64,000 nucleotides of DNA from CAZENU01 sp965117035 (GTDB lineage Bacteria > Chloroflexota > Dehalococcoidia > Lucifugimonadales > CAZENU01), in the NCBI GenBank assembly GCA_965117035.1, contig OZ220748.1, forward strand, positions 1,116,001 through 1,180,000, in the 5' to 3' direction. Position 1 is the stretch's first letter. The number at the start of each line of letters is the position of its first letter. The notes beneath the pieces are model-generated. The model saw nothing but the letters and a program-made list of their open reading frames with translations. It searched no databases and had not been told where the DNA came from. Below are positions 17,034-25,615 of the stretch, piece after piece. Position numbers and translations under genes: made by a program.

Positions 17034-17202
17034 AACTGTTTCAAAGTTGAGCGGACACCCAACCCGTTCGCCCCGAGTGCCCCGACGCTTCGTCGGGGTG
17101 TATCGAGGAGCCGCCACGCAAAGTGGGCGAGTCTCAGCACCAAATCATCCCCGTCATCAGAATCACACTTCAGACGTTCCGCTTCACCAACTCCGAACAG
17201 TT
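17034..17202. mobile_element. MITE-like element, full copy C
   Basis: 169 bp; ends AACTGTTTCAAAG and CTCCGAACAGTT, central hairpin CCCCGACG/CGTCGGGG intact, a short deletion in the right half (ATCAGAATCACACTTCAGACG). Tandem with copy B and in the same orientation. Confidence 0.75.
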
Positions 17203-17330
17203 ACGGCACGATGGTCGGGTTGCGACGTTCAGTACATCTGTGCTATCCTGCACTCGTGACAACCACGGCCGACATCCCAAGTCCCCACCATTCACTATCC
17301 GCTATCCACTACCAACCATGGAATACCCCT

Positions 17331-17452
17331 GTTCCACTTTGTGCCGGCCTGTTCCACCTCAGATAGGAAACGTGGAACACCACCTGTTCCATTTTTCGGC
17401 AAACTGTTCCACCGCTCAGATAGGAATGGAACACTCTGGAACGCAATGGAAC
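17331..17452. repeat. cluster of GTTCCA / TGGAAC sites, two hairpin units
   Basis: Eight hexamers in 122 bp: GTTCCA at 17331, 17351, 17386, 17406 and TGGAAC at 17373, 17427, 17437, 17447. Two units are organised as TGTTCCA...TGGAACA inverted repeats (17350-17379 and 17405-17433) whose loops both contain CTCAGATAGGAA. The sequence is lower in GC than its surroundings. The 477-bp gap 17203-17679 holds this cluster and a REP-like repeat and no supported gene. Confidence 0.7.
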
Positions 17453-17480
17453 AGTTCGCCCTGAAATCGCCCGCATAGCC

Positions 17481-17520
17481 GCGTCTCCCTGTGACGGGAG
17501 AGGGCTGGGGTGAGGGTGAT
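17481..17520. repeat. REP-like dispersed repeat
   Basis: Contains GACGGGAGAGGGCTGGGG followed by TGAGGGTGAT, the reverse complement of the core unit tandemly repeated at 63141-63485. A common intergenic repeat type with a CCCTCTCCC/GGGAGAGGG-like arm; no function assigned. Confidence 0.65.
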
Positions 17521-17679
17521 CCGCAAACCCCTGCAAACCGTCACCCCTGCGGAGCGGGACACCGAGAAAGACAGGCCGCGCCCATTCCTGATAGCCTTGG
17601 GGCAAGTCGGCGTGCTCGCCTCGGGCAGCACGCGCCAAAGGCGGAGGGTGGAGCCGCGGGCTCCGCTGACAGCGGACAA

Positions 17680-18711
17680 ATGCCAGAGCTGGGAAGAAGA
17701 CTCGCGGTAGTCGACGCTGAGCGCGTCGTAGTCGAGACCTTCGAGGTCCCGGAGCCGGGGCCCGGGCAGGTGCTCGTGCGCGTCAGCCGGACCCAGGTGA
17801 GCGCAGGCAGCGAGAAGGGGCGCTTCCGAGGGGCCTTCAACCCGGCCGGCCACACACCCCGGCCACCCGGCTACACCGCCGTCGGCCGCATACAAGGCAT
17901 CGGGCCGGGCGTCGAGGGCTTCTCCGTGGGCGACCGCGTCTTCGCGGTGGGCAGGCACAGCTCGCACCTCATCATAGACGCCGCGCCCGACATCGACTCG
18001 ACGCTCAAGTTCGAAGAGGGACAGTTCCCGGGCCGGCTGGCCCAGCACATCGAGTACCAAATCACCGACGAACAGGCCTGCTTCTCGCGCCTCGGCGACG
18101 TCGCGCTCCACGGCGTCCGTCGCGCCGGCCTGCAGCCCGACGAGTCGGTCGCGGTCTTCGGACAGGGCGTCGTCGGCCAGCTACTCGTCTCCATGTCGCG
18201 CATCGCGGGGGCCCACCCCATCATCGCGGTAGACCTCGACCCGCGGCGGCTGGAGCTGTCCCGGATCAGTGGCGCGACGCACACCGTCGACGCCTCGACC
18301 ACCGACGCGGTCGAGGAGGTGACGCGCATCACCGGCGGCGCGCAGAGCGTCTTCCACGCGAACCGCGAGGCGCAGGTGCTCGACGACTGCATCCGGTCGG
18401 CGGGCTACCTCGGCAAGGTCGTGCTCGTCGGCGCGACCGGCGGCGAGTTGAGAATGCGGCTCGGCCCCATACTGTCGCGTGAGATTGACATCCGCGGCTC
18501 CCAGTGGACCGACGACAGCGTCCACAAGTACTACCCGTGGTCGTCCGCCCGCGACCGCGCCGCCGTCATGAGGATGATCGAGTCGGGCGCCCTGGAGATC
18601 GACCACCTGATCAGCCACGTCGCCAAGCCCGAGGAGGCCGACGAGCTCTACCGGCTCATAGTCGAGGGCACCCAAGGCTGGATGGGCATCCTCTTCGACT
18701 GGGACGACTAG
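17680..18711 (+). CDS. zinc-type alcohol dehydrogenase family (MDR) protein
   Basis: 343 residues. N-terminal GroES-like domain (VPEPGPGQVLVRVSRTQVSAGSE, then RPPGYTAVGRIQGIGPGVEGFSVGDRV) and a Rossmann domain with VFGQGVVGQLLV (about 155-166) and the acidic VDLDPRR strand end for NAD binding. The cysteine and GHE residues for catalytic zinc are not evident, so it may be a zinc-free or divergent member. ATG at 17680 gives the usual MDR length; upstream in-frame sequence is repeat-derived. Stands alone after the non-coding island, convergent with the PEBP gene. Substrate unknown. Confidence 0.85.
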   Translation: MPELGRRLAVVDAERVVVETFEVPEPGPGQVLVRVSRTQVSAGSEKGRFRGAFNPAGHTPRPPGYTAVGRIQGIGPGVEGFSVGDRVFAVGRHSSHLIIDAAPDIDSTLKFEEGQFPGRLAQHIEYQITDEQACFSRLGDVALHGVRRAGLQPDESVAVFGQGVVGQLLVSMSRIAGAHPIIAVDLDPRRLELSRISGATHTVDASTTDAVEEVTRITGGAQSVFHANREAQVLDDCIRSAGYLGKVVLVGATGGELRMRLGPILSREIDIRGSQWTDDSVHKYYPWSSARDRAAVMRMIESGALEIDHLISHVAKPEEADELYRLIVEGTQGWMGILFDWDD

Positions 18712-18791
18712 CGGCCGGAGGGCGACGCTCCCTTGCGCCCGTCGATGCGTCCCGCCGCTACTGCGGGTGTAGACGGATCGGACGGTCCGCC

Positions 18792-19562
18792 CTACGAGGC
18801 CTTGATGACGCTGGCGACGAACTCGCCCTTGATCTCCCCCTGGCCGATGACGTGGCCTTCCATCGCCTCCAGGAGCTGCGCCTTCGTCGTGTCCGGGCCC
18901 AGGTCGAGCTCGATATCGAGCGCGTAGACGCGGAAGAAGTACTCGGAGACGAGATTCACGCGGCCGCTCCTCGTCTGGTCGTCTATGACCAGGACGGGCG
19001 CGGGACACGGTCCCGAGTAGCCGGTGGTCTGGTCGTCGTTGACGCCCTGGCGCGTATTGGGGCCGATGGCCGCCACGTCCGTCGTGGTCGCCACGGCCTC
19101 GGGAAGGCCGGTCGCGTCGGCCGGGATATTCCACATCAGCCAGTGGGTCCAGGGCTCCCCGGGCACCTGGTTGCTCTCCACGATCAGGACAAGGCTGACG
19201 GTATCCTCCGGCACTCCTGTCCAGTCGAGCTGAGGCGACGTATTCGGGTAGTCCGCGTCGAACGAGAAGTTCTGGTCGTAGGTGCGTCCCGCGGTCTTCG
19301 ATCCGGGGCCGCACGAGTGCTCCTTGGGAATGCGCCTGATGCGGTTGAACACCGGGCTGGTGACCTCGATGGTCGCGGCCGCCTGTGCCGGGGCTGCCTC
19401 GGTCTGAGGCGCGGGCTCCGTGGTCGGCGCGGCCGCCGGCGCAGCGTCCGTGCCGGCGGCCGTGTCAGCCGGCTCATCGCCGTCGCTGGAACAGCCGACA
19501 AGGGCCAGCGCCAGCAGGGTCGCGCCGGCAAAGGCCATCCATGACAATCGCAGCTTGAACAT
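18792..19562 (-). CDS. YbhB/YbcL-family (PEBP) lipoprotein
   Basis: 256 residues. Lipoprotein signal with lipobox LVGC, a 50-residue Ala/Pro/Thr-rich linker, then a phosphatidylethanolamine-binding-protein fold recognised by NTSPQLDWTGVPEDTVSLVLIVE, WTHWLMWNIPADATGLPE and YSGPCPAPV...YFFRVYALD. The ligand-binding fold is conserved; the physiological role of bacterial YbhB/YbcL proteins is unclear. The ATG at 19562 is chosen because GGAGG lies 7 nt upstream; a longer reading starts 120 nt earlier without a signal peptide. Confidence 0.88.
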   Translation of the reverse strand: MFKLRLSWMAFAGATLLALALVGCSSDGDEPADTAAGTDAAPAAAPTTEPAPQTEAAPAQAAATIEVTSPVFNRIRRIPKEHSCGPGSKTAGRTYDQNFSFDADYPNTSPQLDWTGVPEDTVSLVLIVESNQVPGEPWTHWLMWNIPADATGLPEAVATTTDVAAIGPNTRQGVNDDQTTGYSGPCPAPVLVIDDQTRSGRVNLVSEYFFRVYALDIELDLGPDTTKAQLLEAMEGHVIGQGEIKGEFVASVIKAS

Positions 19563-19757
19563 CGACGCGCCTCCGGCCATCTGCTTGTCGCCGCCTCTCC
19601 AAGCCGCGGCGGCGCAATCTCGGGGACCTCGGATTGCCTCGGACGATATCACTGTGCTCGGCAGCGGGTCAATCGCGGCCACACCTGAACGCCTCGCTGC
19701 CGCGGGCCCTATAATCTATGGGCCGCGCGGCACACGCGGGCCAAGGAGAACGACCCG

Positions 19758-20978
19758 ATGAGCGACACGAAAGACACCCCGGCGTCCGGGTTCAGCTTCG
19801 CGGACCTGAGGGCGCGGTCCGCGCCGGAGCCGACGCCGCTGCCCGGCGCGGCCGGCGACGATCCGAAGTTCCCGTTCACGATGTCCTATCCCGACCCCAA
19901 GAGCCTGCCCATCATGGAGGCCCACGAGGCGATGGGAGAGATCCTGGCCGACGTGGGCGACACGCCGACCGTATACCCCGACACCCAGGGATACCCGCCG
20001 CTGCGGCAGTACGTCGCCGACTTCCTCCGGCGGGAGCGCGGCATGGACGTCTCCGCCGACAACATCCTGCTCGCGGAGGGCTCCGGGCAGGCGATCCACT
20101 TCGTCGCCGAGGCGCTGCTCGATCCCGGCGACGTGGTCATAGTCGACCACTTCGTCTACGGCGGCACGCTGTGGTCGCTGCGGCGCTTCGGAGCGGACGT
20201 GCGGGGCGTCCTCAGCGACGACGACGGGATGCTGCCCGACGCGCTTGAGGATGCGCTGAAGAGCGCGGCAGCCGAGGGCAGGCGCGTCAAGCTCGTATAC
20301 CTGATCCCGACCTTTCAGAACCCGCAGGCGTGGACGATGCCGGTCGAGCGCAGGCGGGAGGTCGTCGAGGTCGCGGCCCGACACGGCACGCCGGTCCTGG
20401 AGGACGACGGTATCGCCGAGTTCCGGTTCGAGGGCGAGTCGATCGACGCCGCGTCGTCGCTCGACGACTCCGGGCTGGCGATACACACCGGCTCCTTCAG
20501 CAAGATGGTCGTCCCCGGCATGCGCATCGGGTACCTGGCCGCGTCGACAGAGCTGCTCGAGACGGTCATGCCGATCAAGGGCTCCCGGGGTGTCACCCAG
20601 TTCGGAGCGCTGACAGTGTACCGCTTCGCGACTACCCGGCTCCCGGAGCATCTCGCCGGGCTGAACCGCACGCTCCGGTCGAGGCGGGACGCCATGCTCG
20701 CGGCGCTCGGCGAGAACATGGGCGCCGACGCGACCTGGGCCCGCCCCGAAGGCGGACTCTACACCTGGCTCACGATGCCCGACCACGTCGACCTGGAGAA
20801 GGCGGCGGGGCCCGCCGCAAAGGCCAGTGTGACGTACGACCTCGGGACGAAATTCGCCACCGGCGACGACCACGGCCGCAACCGCGCGCGCCTCTGCTTC
20901 AGCTACAACACGGAGGACGAGATAGCCGAGGGCATCGGTCGACTCGCGGACGTGCTCTCCGGGATGGGCTACCTGTAG
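19758..20978 (+). CDS. PLP-dependent aminotransferase, class I/II (LysN/MocR-like)
   Basis: 406 residues, fold-type I. Landmarks: YPDTQGYPPLRQYVADFL, the VYLIPTFQNPQ(A) motif, and the Schiff-base lysine K249 in GSFSKMVVPGMRIGY. These match the 2-aminoadipate or valine-pyruvate type aminotransferases related to the MocR C-domain; no helix-turn-helix is fused. AAGGAG lies 9 nt before the ATG, and a TATAAT at 19709 is a possible -10. Amino donor and acceptor cannot be told from sequence. Confidence 0.88.
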   Translation: MSDTKDTPASGFSFADLRARSAPEPTPLPGAAGDDPKFPFTMSYPDPKSLPIMEAHEAMGEILADVGDTPTVYPDTQGYPPLRQYVADFLRRERGMDVSADNILLAEGSGQAIHFVAEALLDPGDVVIVDHFVYGGTLWSLRRFGADVRGVLSDDDGMLPDALEDALKSAAAEGRRVKLVYLIPTFQNPQAWTMPVERRREVVEVAARHGTPVLEDDGIAEFRFEGESIDAASSLDDSGLAIHTGSFSKMVVPGMRIGYLAASTELLETVMPIKGSRGVTQFGALTVYRFATTRLPEHLAGLNRTLRSRRDAMLAALGENMGADATWARPEGGLYTWLTMPDHVDLEKAAGPAAKASVTYDLGTKFATGDDHGRNRARLCFSYNTEDEIAEGIGRLADVLSGMGYL

Positions 20979-21012
20979 AGGCAGCCTACTCGCTCGCTTC
21001 GCTGCGGGACTC

Positions 21013-21975
21013 CTACGGGCCCGGACTCCGCAGCTCGTCGGCGGCATGTATGTGCGCCGGAGGCCGCGGCCCGATGTCGCGCAGGTCGACCTCCATCAGC
21101 TCTTCGCCGAACACTATCTCGCCGCCGTAGACCTTCGCCACGTCCGCGACGGCGCGCTCCATCTGGCCCTGCAGGGCGATCGGCGTGTTGTGCGCCAGCA
21201 CGAGCCGCCTGACGCCCGCGGCCTCGGCGAGCCGGCCCGCGCCCGTGGTGCCGCACATGTAGTCGCCGTCGCCGCCCCCGTCGATGTCCGACTGCACGCC
21301 GACGCAGCTTATGACCACCACGTCGGCGCCCGCGCAAAGCTCCGCGACGCTGTCGCATGGTGTCGTATCTCCCGTGAAGACTATGCTGCCCTCGTCGGTG
21401 TCCAGCCGGTAGGCTAGCGAGTCGAGATAGGGCTGAACGTGCTCGGCGGGGGCGCTGGTCACCTGCCAGTCCTTGCCCTCGCAGACCTTGCCCGGTCCGA
21501 CGTCGGAGGCCACGACCATCTCGGTCGGCGGCGCCCTGAAGTTGCTGCCGTCGGCGCCCATCGTCGGCAGCGGATCGCCGCCCCGCAGCGTGTAGCTGTA
21601 GCGGCTCAGCGGGTGGTTCGTACGCACCTTCCAGTCGTGCGCGAAGGCGCCGACTTCGGGGTCGATGAGGCGGGTGGTGAGCTGCTCGGTCAACGTCGGC
21701 CCGTAGACGTTCAGGTTGTTCACTTTCCCGACGCCCAGGTCCCATCGCGTCTCGATAAAGCAGGGGTAGTCCATGTCGTGGTCGGAGTGGTGGTGAGTGA
21801 AGAAGAGGTTGTCGATCTGCGTCGGCCAGAGGCCCGCCTTGGCCAGCTTCCAGGTCGTCGCGGGGCCGCAGTCGAACATCAGGTATTCGTCGGCGGTGCG
21901 GACGACGTAGGATGAGCCGAACCTGTCCGCCGTTGGGAACGGCGTGCCGCAGCCGAGGATGTACAGCCTGTCCAT
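21013..21975 (-). CDS. MBL-fold metallo-hydrolase (RNase Z-like subgroup)
   Basis: 320 residues. Starts LYILGCGTPFPTADRFGSS, as in RNase Z/arylsulfatase-type beta-lactamase folds, with the zinc motif HHHSDHD (about residues 61-67), VFTGDTTPC for the bridging Asp, and a C-terminal LAHNTP in place of the usual final His region. The exosite arm of tRNase Z is not evident, so a small-molecule hydrolase is as likely. A GGAGG lies 7 nt before the ATG at 21975 and only 1 nt before the ATG at 21981, so the downstream one is used. Confidence 0.85.
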   Translation of the reverse strand: MDRLYILGCGTPFPTADRFGSSYVVRTADEYLMFDCGPATTWKLAKAGLWPTQIDNLFFTHHHSDHDMDYPCFIETRWDLGVGKVNNLNVYGPTLTEQLTTRLIDPEVGAFAHDWKVRTNHPLSRYSYTLRGGDPLPTMGADGSNFRAPPTEMVVASDVGPGKVCEGKDWQVTSAPAEHVQPYLDSLAYRLDTDEGSIVFTGDTTPCDSVAELCAGADVVVISCVGVQSDIDGGGDGDYMCGTTGAGRLAEAAGVRRLVLAHNTPIALQGQMERAVADVAKVYGGEIVFGEELMEVDLRDIGPRPPAHIHAADELRSPGP

Positions 21976-22069
21976 GCGCATGCCTCCAATAGACGAAGTC
22001 GGTCAGGACGTCCGGGCCGCGCATTATATTCGAGCCGGCGGACGACACGCGAACGGGGCCTCGCGGCTG

Positions 22070-22098
22070 TTGTCCTGGGAGACGGATCGGGATATCTT
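22070..22098 (+). promoter_or_regulatory. possible promoter of the DegT-type gene
   Basis: -35 TTGTCC (22070-22075), 17-bp spacer, -10 TATCTT (22093-22098), 53 nt before the start codon. Moderate match only. Confidence 0.4.
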
Positions 22099-22150
22099 TG
22101 GCGCCAGCCTGTCAGCCCGTACAAGTCGGGTTGACCTGAGGAAATCGCGA

Positions 22151-23434
22151 ATGACGACTGAGAAGCTGGCCATCGACGGCGGAACGCCGCTGCGGACGGA
22201 GCCGTTCGGGAACGTGCACACCCTGGGAGAGCCCGAGCTCGACCAGCTCATGAGCGTCATCGACGACGCGCAGGAGCAGTGGTACTCGGGCTACAAGGTG
22301 CGGGAGTTCGAGGACGGGTTCGCGAGGCGGCACGGCGTCGGATACGCCGTAGCGACCGACTCGGGCACGGGCGCGATACACGCCGCCATTGCGGCAATCG
22401 ACCCGGAGCCCGGGGACGAGATCATCACCGCGCCTGTCACCGACATCGGCTCGGTGCTCGGCATCATGCTCCAGAACGCGATTCCCGTCTTCTCCGACTG
22501 GGAGCCCGGCGCGGCGTTCAACCAGGACGCCGCCGACATCGAGGGCCGCATCACCGAGCGCACGAGGGCCATCATGGTCGTCCACCTGTTCGGCGTGCCG
22601 GTCGACATGAACGGCGTGATGGACGTCGCTCGAAGGCACAACCTCCCCGTCATCGAGGACTGCTCGCAGGCCCACCTGGCGGAGTACAGGGGCCGGCTGG
22701 TGGGTACGATCGGCGACATGGGCTGCTACTCGCTCGGCGGCAAGCCGCTGACGGCCGCTGGCGGCGGGATCCTCATCACGAACAACGAGGAGCTGGCGAG
22801 GCGTGCCAAGGGGTTCGCCGCGAAGGGCTCAGAGTACGACGAGAAGCTGCGCAACTCGCTCAGGCCGACTACCGCGCGCCGGGGCTCGGAGCGCGGATAC
22901 TCCTTCCTGGGCGACTTCCATCCGATGGTCGACCTGATGGCCGCCATAGGCCTGGCGCAGCTCGACCGCCTCGACGGATACATCGCCCGCCGCCGGGCCG
23001 CCGGCGCCATCATCGAGGACACCCTCCGGGAGGCGCCGGGGCTGACGCCGCAGAAGCTGCGGCCCGGCGACCGGAGCGGCTACTACAACCACGGCTTCCT
23101 GTACGACGAGGATGTCATCGGCGTCCCGCCGGAGCGGTTCGTCGACGCCGTCAGTGCCGAGGGAGTCGACTGCAAGGTGTACCTGGGCGGCATGCCGCTC
23201 TACCACTACCCGATCTTCGCGGGGTCGCGCACGTACGGCGAGTCGGGCTACCCGTTCGTCGACGAGCGCGGCAACCGGCGGATCGACTACCGCGACGTGC
23301 GGCTGCCCGTGGTCGAAGACGAGCTGCCCCGCACGCTCAAGGTCGGCGGCAACAGCTCGCACACCGAGCGGGACGCCCGCGACATCGGCAACGCGATCAG
23401 GAAGGTCGCGCTGCACTACGCCTCGAGGCGGTGA
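22151..23434 (+). CDS. DegT/DnrJ/EryC1/StrS-family aminotransferase
   Basis: 427-residue PLP enzyme of the sugar-aminotransferase family, beginning LAIDGGTPLRTEPFG. The PLP lysine is K198 (YSLGGKPLTAAGGGIL), and VIEDCSQAHLAEYRGRLVGTIGD is the conserved strand with the PLP-contacting Asp. Members transaminate keto-sugars; some act on cyclitols (AHBA/scyllo-inosose type), and the GGTPLRT start resembles those. No nucleotide-sugar genes are adjacent, so a catabolic or cyclitol role is possible. AGGAAA precedes the ATG. Convergent with the HpcH/HpaI gene (12 nt gap). Confidence 0.9.
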   Translation: MTTEKLAIDGGTPLRTEPFGNVHTLGEPELDQLMSVIDDAQEQWYSGYKVREFEDGFARRHGVGYAVATDSGTGAIHAAIAAIDPEPGDEIITAPVTDIGSVLGIMLQNAIPVFSDWEPGAAFNQDAADIEGRITERTRAIMVVHLFGVPVDMNGVMDVARRHNLPVIEDCSQAHLAEYRGRLVGTIGDMGCYSLGGKPLTAAGGGILITNNEELARRAKGFAAKGSEYDEKLRNSLRPTTARRGSERGYSFLGDFHPMVDLMAAIGLAQLDRLDGYIARRRAAGAIIEDTLREAPGLTPQKLRPGDRSGYYNHGFLYDEDVIGVPPERFVDAVSAEGVDCKVYLGGMPLYHYPIFAGSRTYGESGYPFVDERGNRRIDYRDVRLPVVEDELPRTLKVGGNSSHTERDARDIGNAIRKVALHYASRR

Positions 23435-23446
23435 CGCCGGAGGCCC

Positions 23447-24343
23447 CTACACCGGCATGGTGCGGCCGGTGGCGGCGCGGCGGGCGTCGGCGAGCTCGCG
23501 GCGGGGGACGCCGATGATCTTCGCCCCTATCTCCTCGACGACGTGCTCGAGGCGCTCCTCGTCGGACATCGCAGGGTCCGCCCAACTGCACAGGAAGGCG
23601 AGGCCCGCCTTGTCGCAGGCCGACTTGATGATGTTCCGCGCCTCGTCCATCTGCGGTGTGTAGGGCGGATCGTGCAGGTCCGGGTCGCCGAAGGACAGGC
23701 CCATGTCGCCGGGCCCCCACTCGGCGAAGGCGAGGCCCGGCGTTGCCGCGATCGCGTCGGCATCCGGCAGGCAGTGGCGGTCCTCGATCTTCAGCCCGAG
23801 CATCAGCTCGCCGTCCGGATTCAGCGGCCACGGATCGGCGACGCGCATGTACTCGTGCGGAGTTATATCGCCCCAGATCGCCGCCGGCATACCCTGGCCG
23901 CCCTGCCCTCGCCTGCCCTCCGGCAGGCCCTGGTCGCGCCCTATCGTCTGGTGGACGTACCGCACCGTGGCGACGAAGGCCTTGACGGCCTCGGCGCTGC
24001 GGGCGTGGGTGTGCAGGATGCCGTGGACACCGGTCGTCAGCACCTGCCGCACCTGCCACGCGTTGTAGTAGACCTCCTCGGGGCTGATGCAGTTGGAAGG
24101 CAGCGTCGTCACGACGGTCGGCGTCGGGTGGCCGCTGGGCGTCGGCCCGCCGTCCTTCAGGCCTCGCATGAATTTCACGAGGCCTACCACGTCGAACGGG
24201 TGGTGCTCGAAGTCGACCAGGATCATGTCGGCCCACGTCTGGGCCATCTCGCGGCCCGCCTCGTTTGTGAGCTCCGGCGCGCCCGCGGTGAAAATCTCGT
24301 GGCCCTGCTCCAGCAGCTCGATGCACTTGTTGATCCTGGCCAT
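23447..24343 (-). CDS. HpcH/HpaI-family aldolase
   Basis: 298 residues. The class II pyruvate-aldolase barrel is indicated by DMILVDFEHHPFD (catalytic His and strand), GVHGILHTHARSAE in place of the usual GVMVP segment, the metal glutamate in MLGLKIED, and FAEWGPGDMGLSFG for the G-P-x-D-L loop. Family members cleave or form hydroxy-keto acids from pyruvate and an aldehyde. The ATG has AGGAGG upstream. Divergent from the Ldh-type dehydrogenase gene, with which it may share a hydroxy-acid pathway. Confidence 0.85.
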   Translation of the reverse strand: MARINKCIELLEQGHEIFTAGAPELTNEAGREMAQTWADMILVDFEHHPFDVVGLVKFMRGLKDGGPTPSGHPTPTVVTTLPSNCISPEEVYYNAWQVRQVLTTGVHGILHTHARSAEAVKAFVATVRYVHQTIGRDQGLPEGRRGQGGQGMPAAIWGDITPHEYMRVADPWPLNPDGELMLGLKIEDRHCLPDADAIAATPGLAFAEWGPGDMGLSFGDPDLHDPPYTPQMDEARNIIKSACDKAGLAFLCSWADPAMSDEERLEHVVEEIGAKIIGVPRRELADARRAATGRTMPV

Positions 24344-24491
24344 CGGTCGTCCTCCTGTCGCCATTGCCGATTCGGGCGCTCCGCCCGCCATGAGCATATC
24401 ACCGCGCCGCGTGCGTTGGAAGCTGGCGGCGTAGTGTACAATTCCGCCGTCTCCAACGCGGGATGGCGCGGGACGCCGGCCGGAGGACGAG

Positions 24492-25580
24492 ATGCTCGAG
24501 CGGTTCAAGGTGCCGCCGGACGACCAGGTCAGGGTGCCGGAGCAGGCGCTCCGGGCCACGGTCGCGTCGATCTTCGAGAAGATGGGCGAGACGGCCGAGG
24601 ACGCCGCCACAGGCGCCGACGTGCTCGTTACCGCCGACCTCCGGGGCGTGGAGACCCACGGCGTCTCCAACATGCTCCGGGCATACGTCGAGCGGTACTC
24701 CAACGGCGCCATGAAGCCCCGCGCCGACTGGCGAATCGTCAGGGAGTCGCCTGCCACCGCGACCGTCGACGCCGACACGGGGCTCGTCACGATCCTGGGC
24801 CCCAGGATGATGGGCATCGCGATAGAGAAGGCGCGCGCCGTGGGCGTGGGCGTCGTCGCGGTGCGCAACGCGGGCCACTCGGGCGCGATCGGCCATCACG
24901 CCATGCTGGCGGCCGAGCAGGACATGATCGGGGTGACCATGACCTCCGGCGGCGCCGCGATGGTGCCGACCTTCGGCGCCGAGCCCAGGTTCGGCACCAA
25001 CCCGATCGCCATAGCGGCGCCGGCGCGCACCGAGGCCCCGTTCCTGTTCGACGTCGCGACCACGGCCGTGGCCGGCAACAAGACGGCCCTGGCGAGACGG
25101 GTCGGCGCGGCCGTCGAGCCGAACTGGATCACCGACCTGGAGGGCAGGCCGATCAACGACGGCAGGGTGATGCCCGCGATCGGCGACTACTTCATGCTGC
25201 CGTTCGGCGGGACGCGGGAGAACGGCTCGCACAAGGGCTACGGCTTCGCGATGATGGCGGAGGTCATGACGGCCCTGATGGCGGGCGGGGTGCCGGGCAT
25301 GCTCCCCGACACCCTCGGCAACAGCCATCACTTCACCGCCTACGATATCGCTGCCTTCACCGACGTCGACATGTTCAAGGACACGATGGACGACATGCTG
25401 CGCATGCTTCGGACGACCAGGCCGGCGCCGGGTCACGACCGGGTGCTGTATCCGGGCCTGTCTGAACGCGAAGAGGAGCGCGAAAGGCGCGCGAAAGGCG
25501 TCCCGCTGCACCGCGAGGTCGTGGAGTGGTTCGACGACATCACGGCGGAGCTCTCGCTGCCGAGGCTCCAGGCGACCTGA
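24492..25580 (+). CDS. Ldh-family (malate/L-lactate/ureidoglycolate type) oxidoreductase
   Basis: 362 residues of the NAD(P)-dependent Ldh2/MdhC family, unrelated to classical LDH. Diagnostic stretches: LRGVETHGVSNM (catalytic His), VRNAGHSGAIGHHAMLA, FGTNPIAIAAP and NGSHKGYGFAMMAEVM. The family oxidises 2-hydroxy acids such as malate, sulfolactate or 2,3-diketogulonate; substrate undetermined. The C-terminal extension is Glu/Arg rich. GGAGGACG precedes the ATG. Followed by the NHL gene after 35 nt, likely one operon. Confidence 0.9.
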   Translation: MLERFKVPPDDQVRVPEQALRATVASIFEKMGETAEDAATGADVLVTADLRGVETHGVSNMLRAYVERYSNGAMKPRADWRIVRESPATATVDADTGLVTILGPRMMGIAIEKARAVGVGVVAVRNAGHSGAIGHHAMLAAEQDMIGVTMTSGGAAMVPTFGAEPRFGTNPIAIAAPARTEAPFLFDVATTAVAGNKTALARRVGAAVEPNWITDLEGRPINDGRVMPAIGDYFMLPFGGTRENGSHKGYGFAMMAEVMTALMAGGVPGMLPDTLGNSHHFTAYDIAAFTDVDMFKDTMDDMLRMLRTTRPAPGHDRVLYPGLSEREEERERRAKGVPLHREVVEWFDDITAELSLPRLQAT

Positions 25581-25615
25581 CCGGCCGACAGACCCACAAC
25601 ACGGAGGACATCGCG

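Noticed and set aside
22023..22028. TATAAT on the minus strand upstream of the MBL-fold gene
   Set aside because: No acceptable -35 at 16-18 bp upstream, so not claimed as a promoter.
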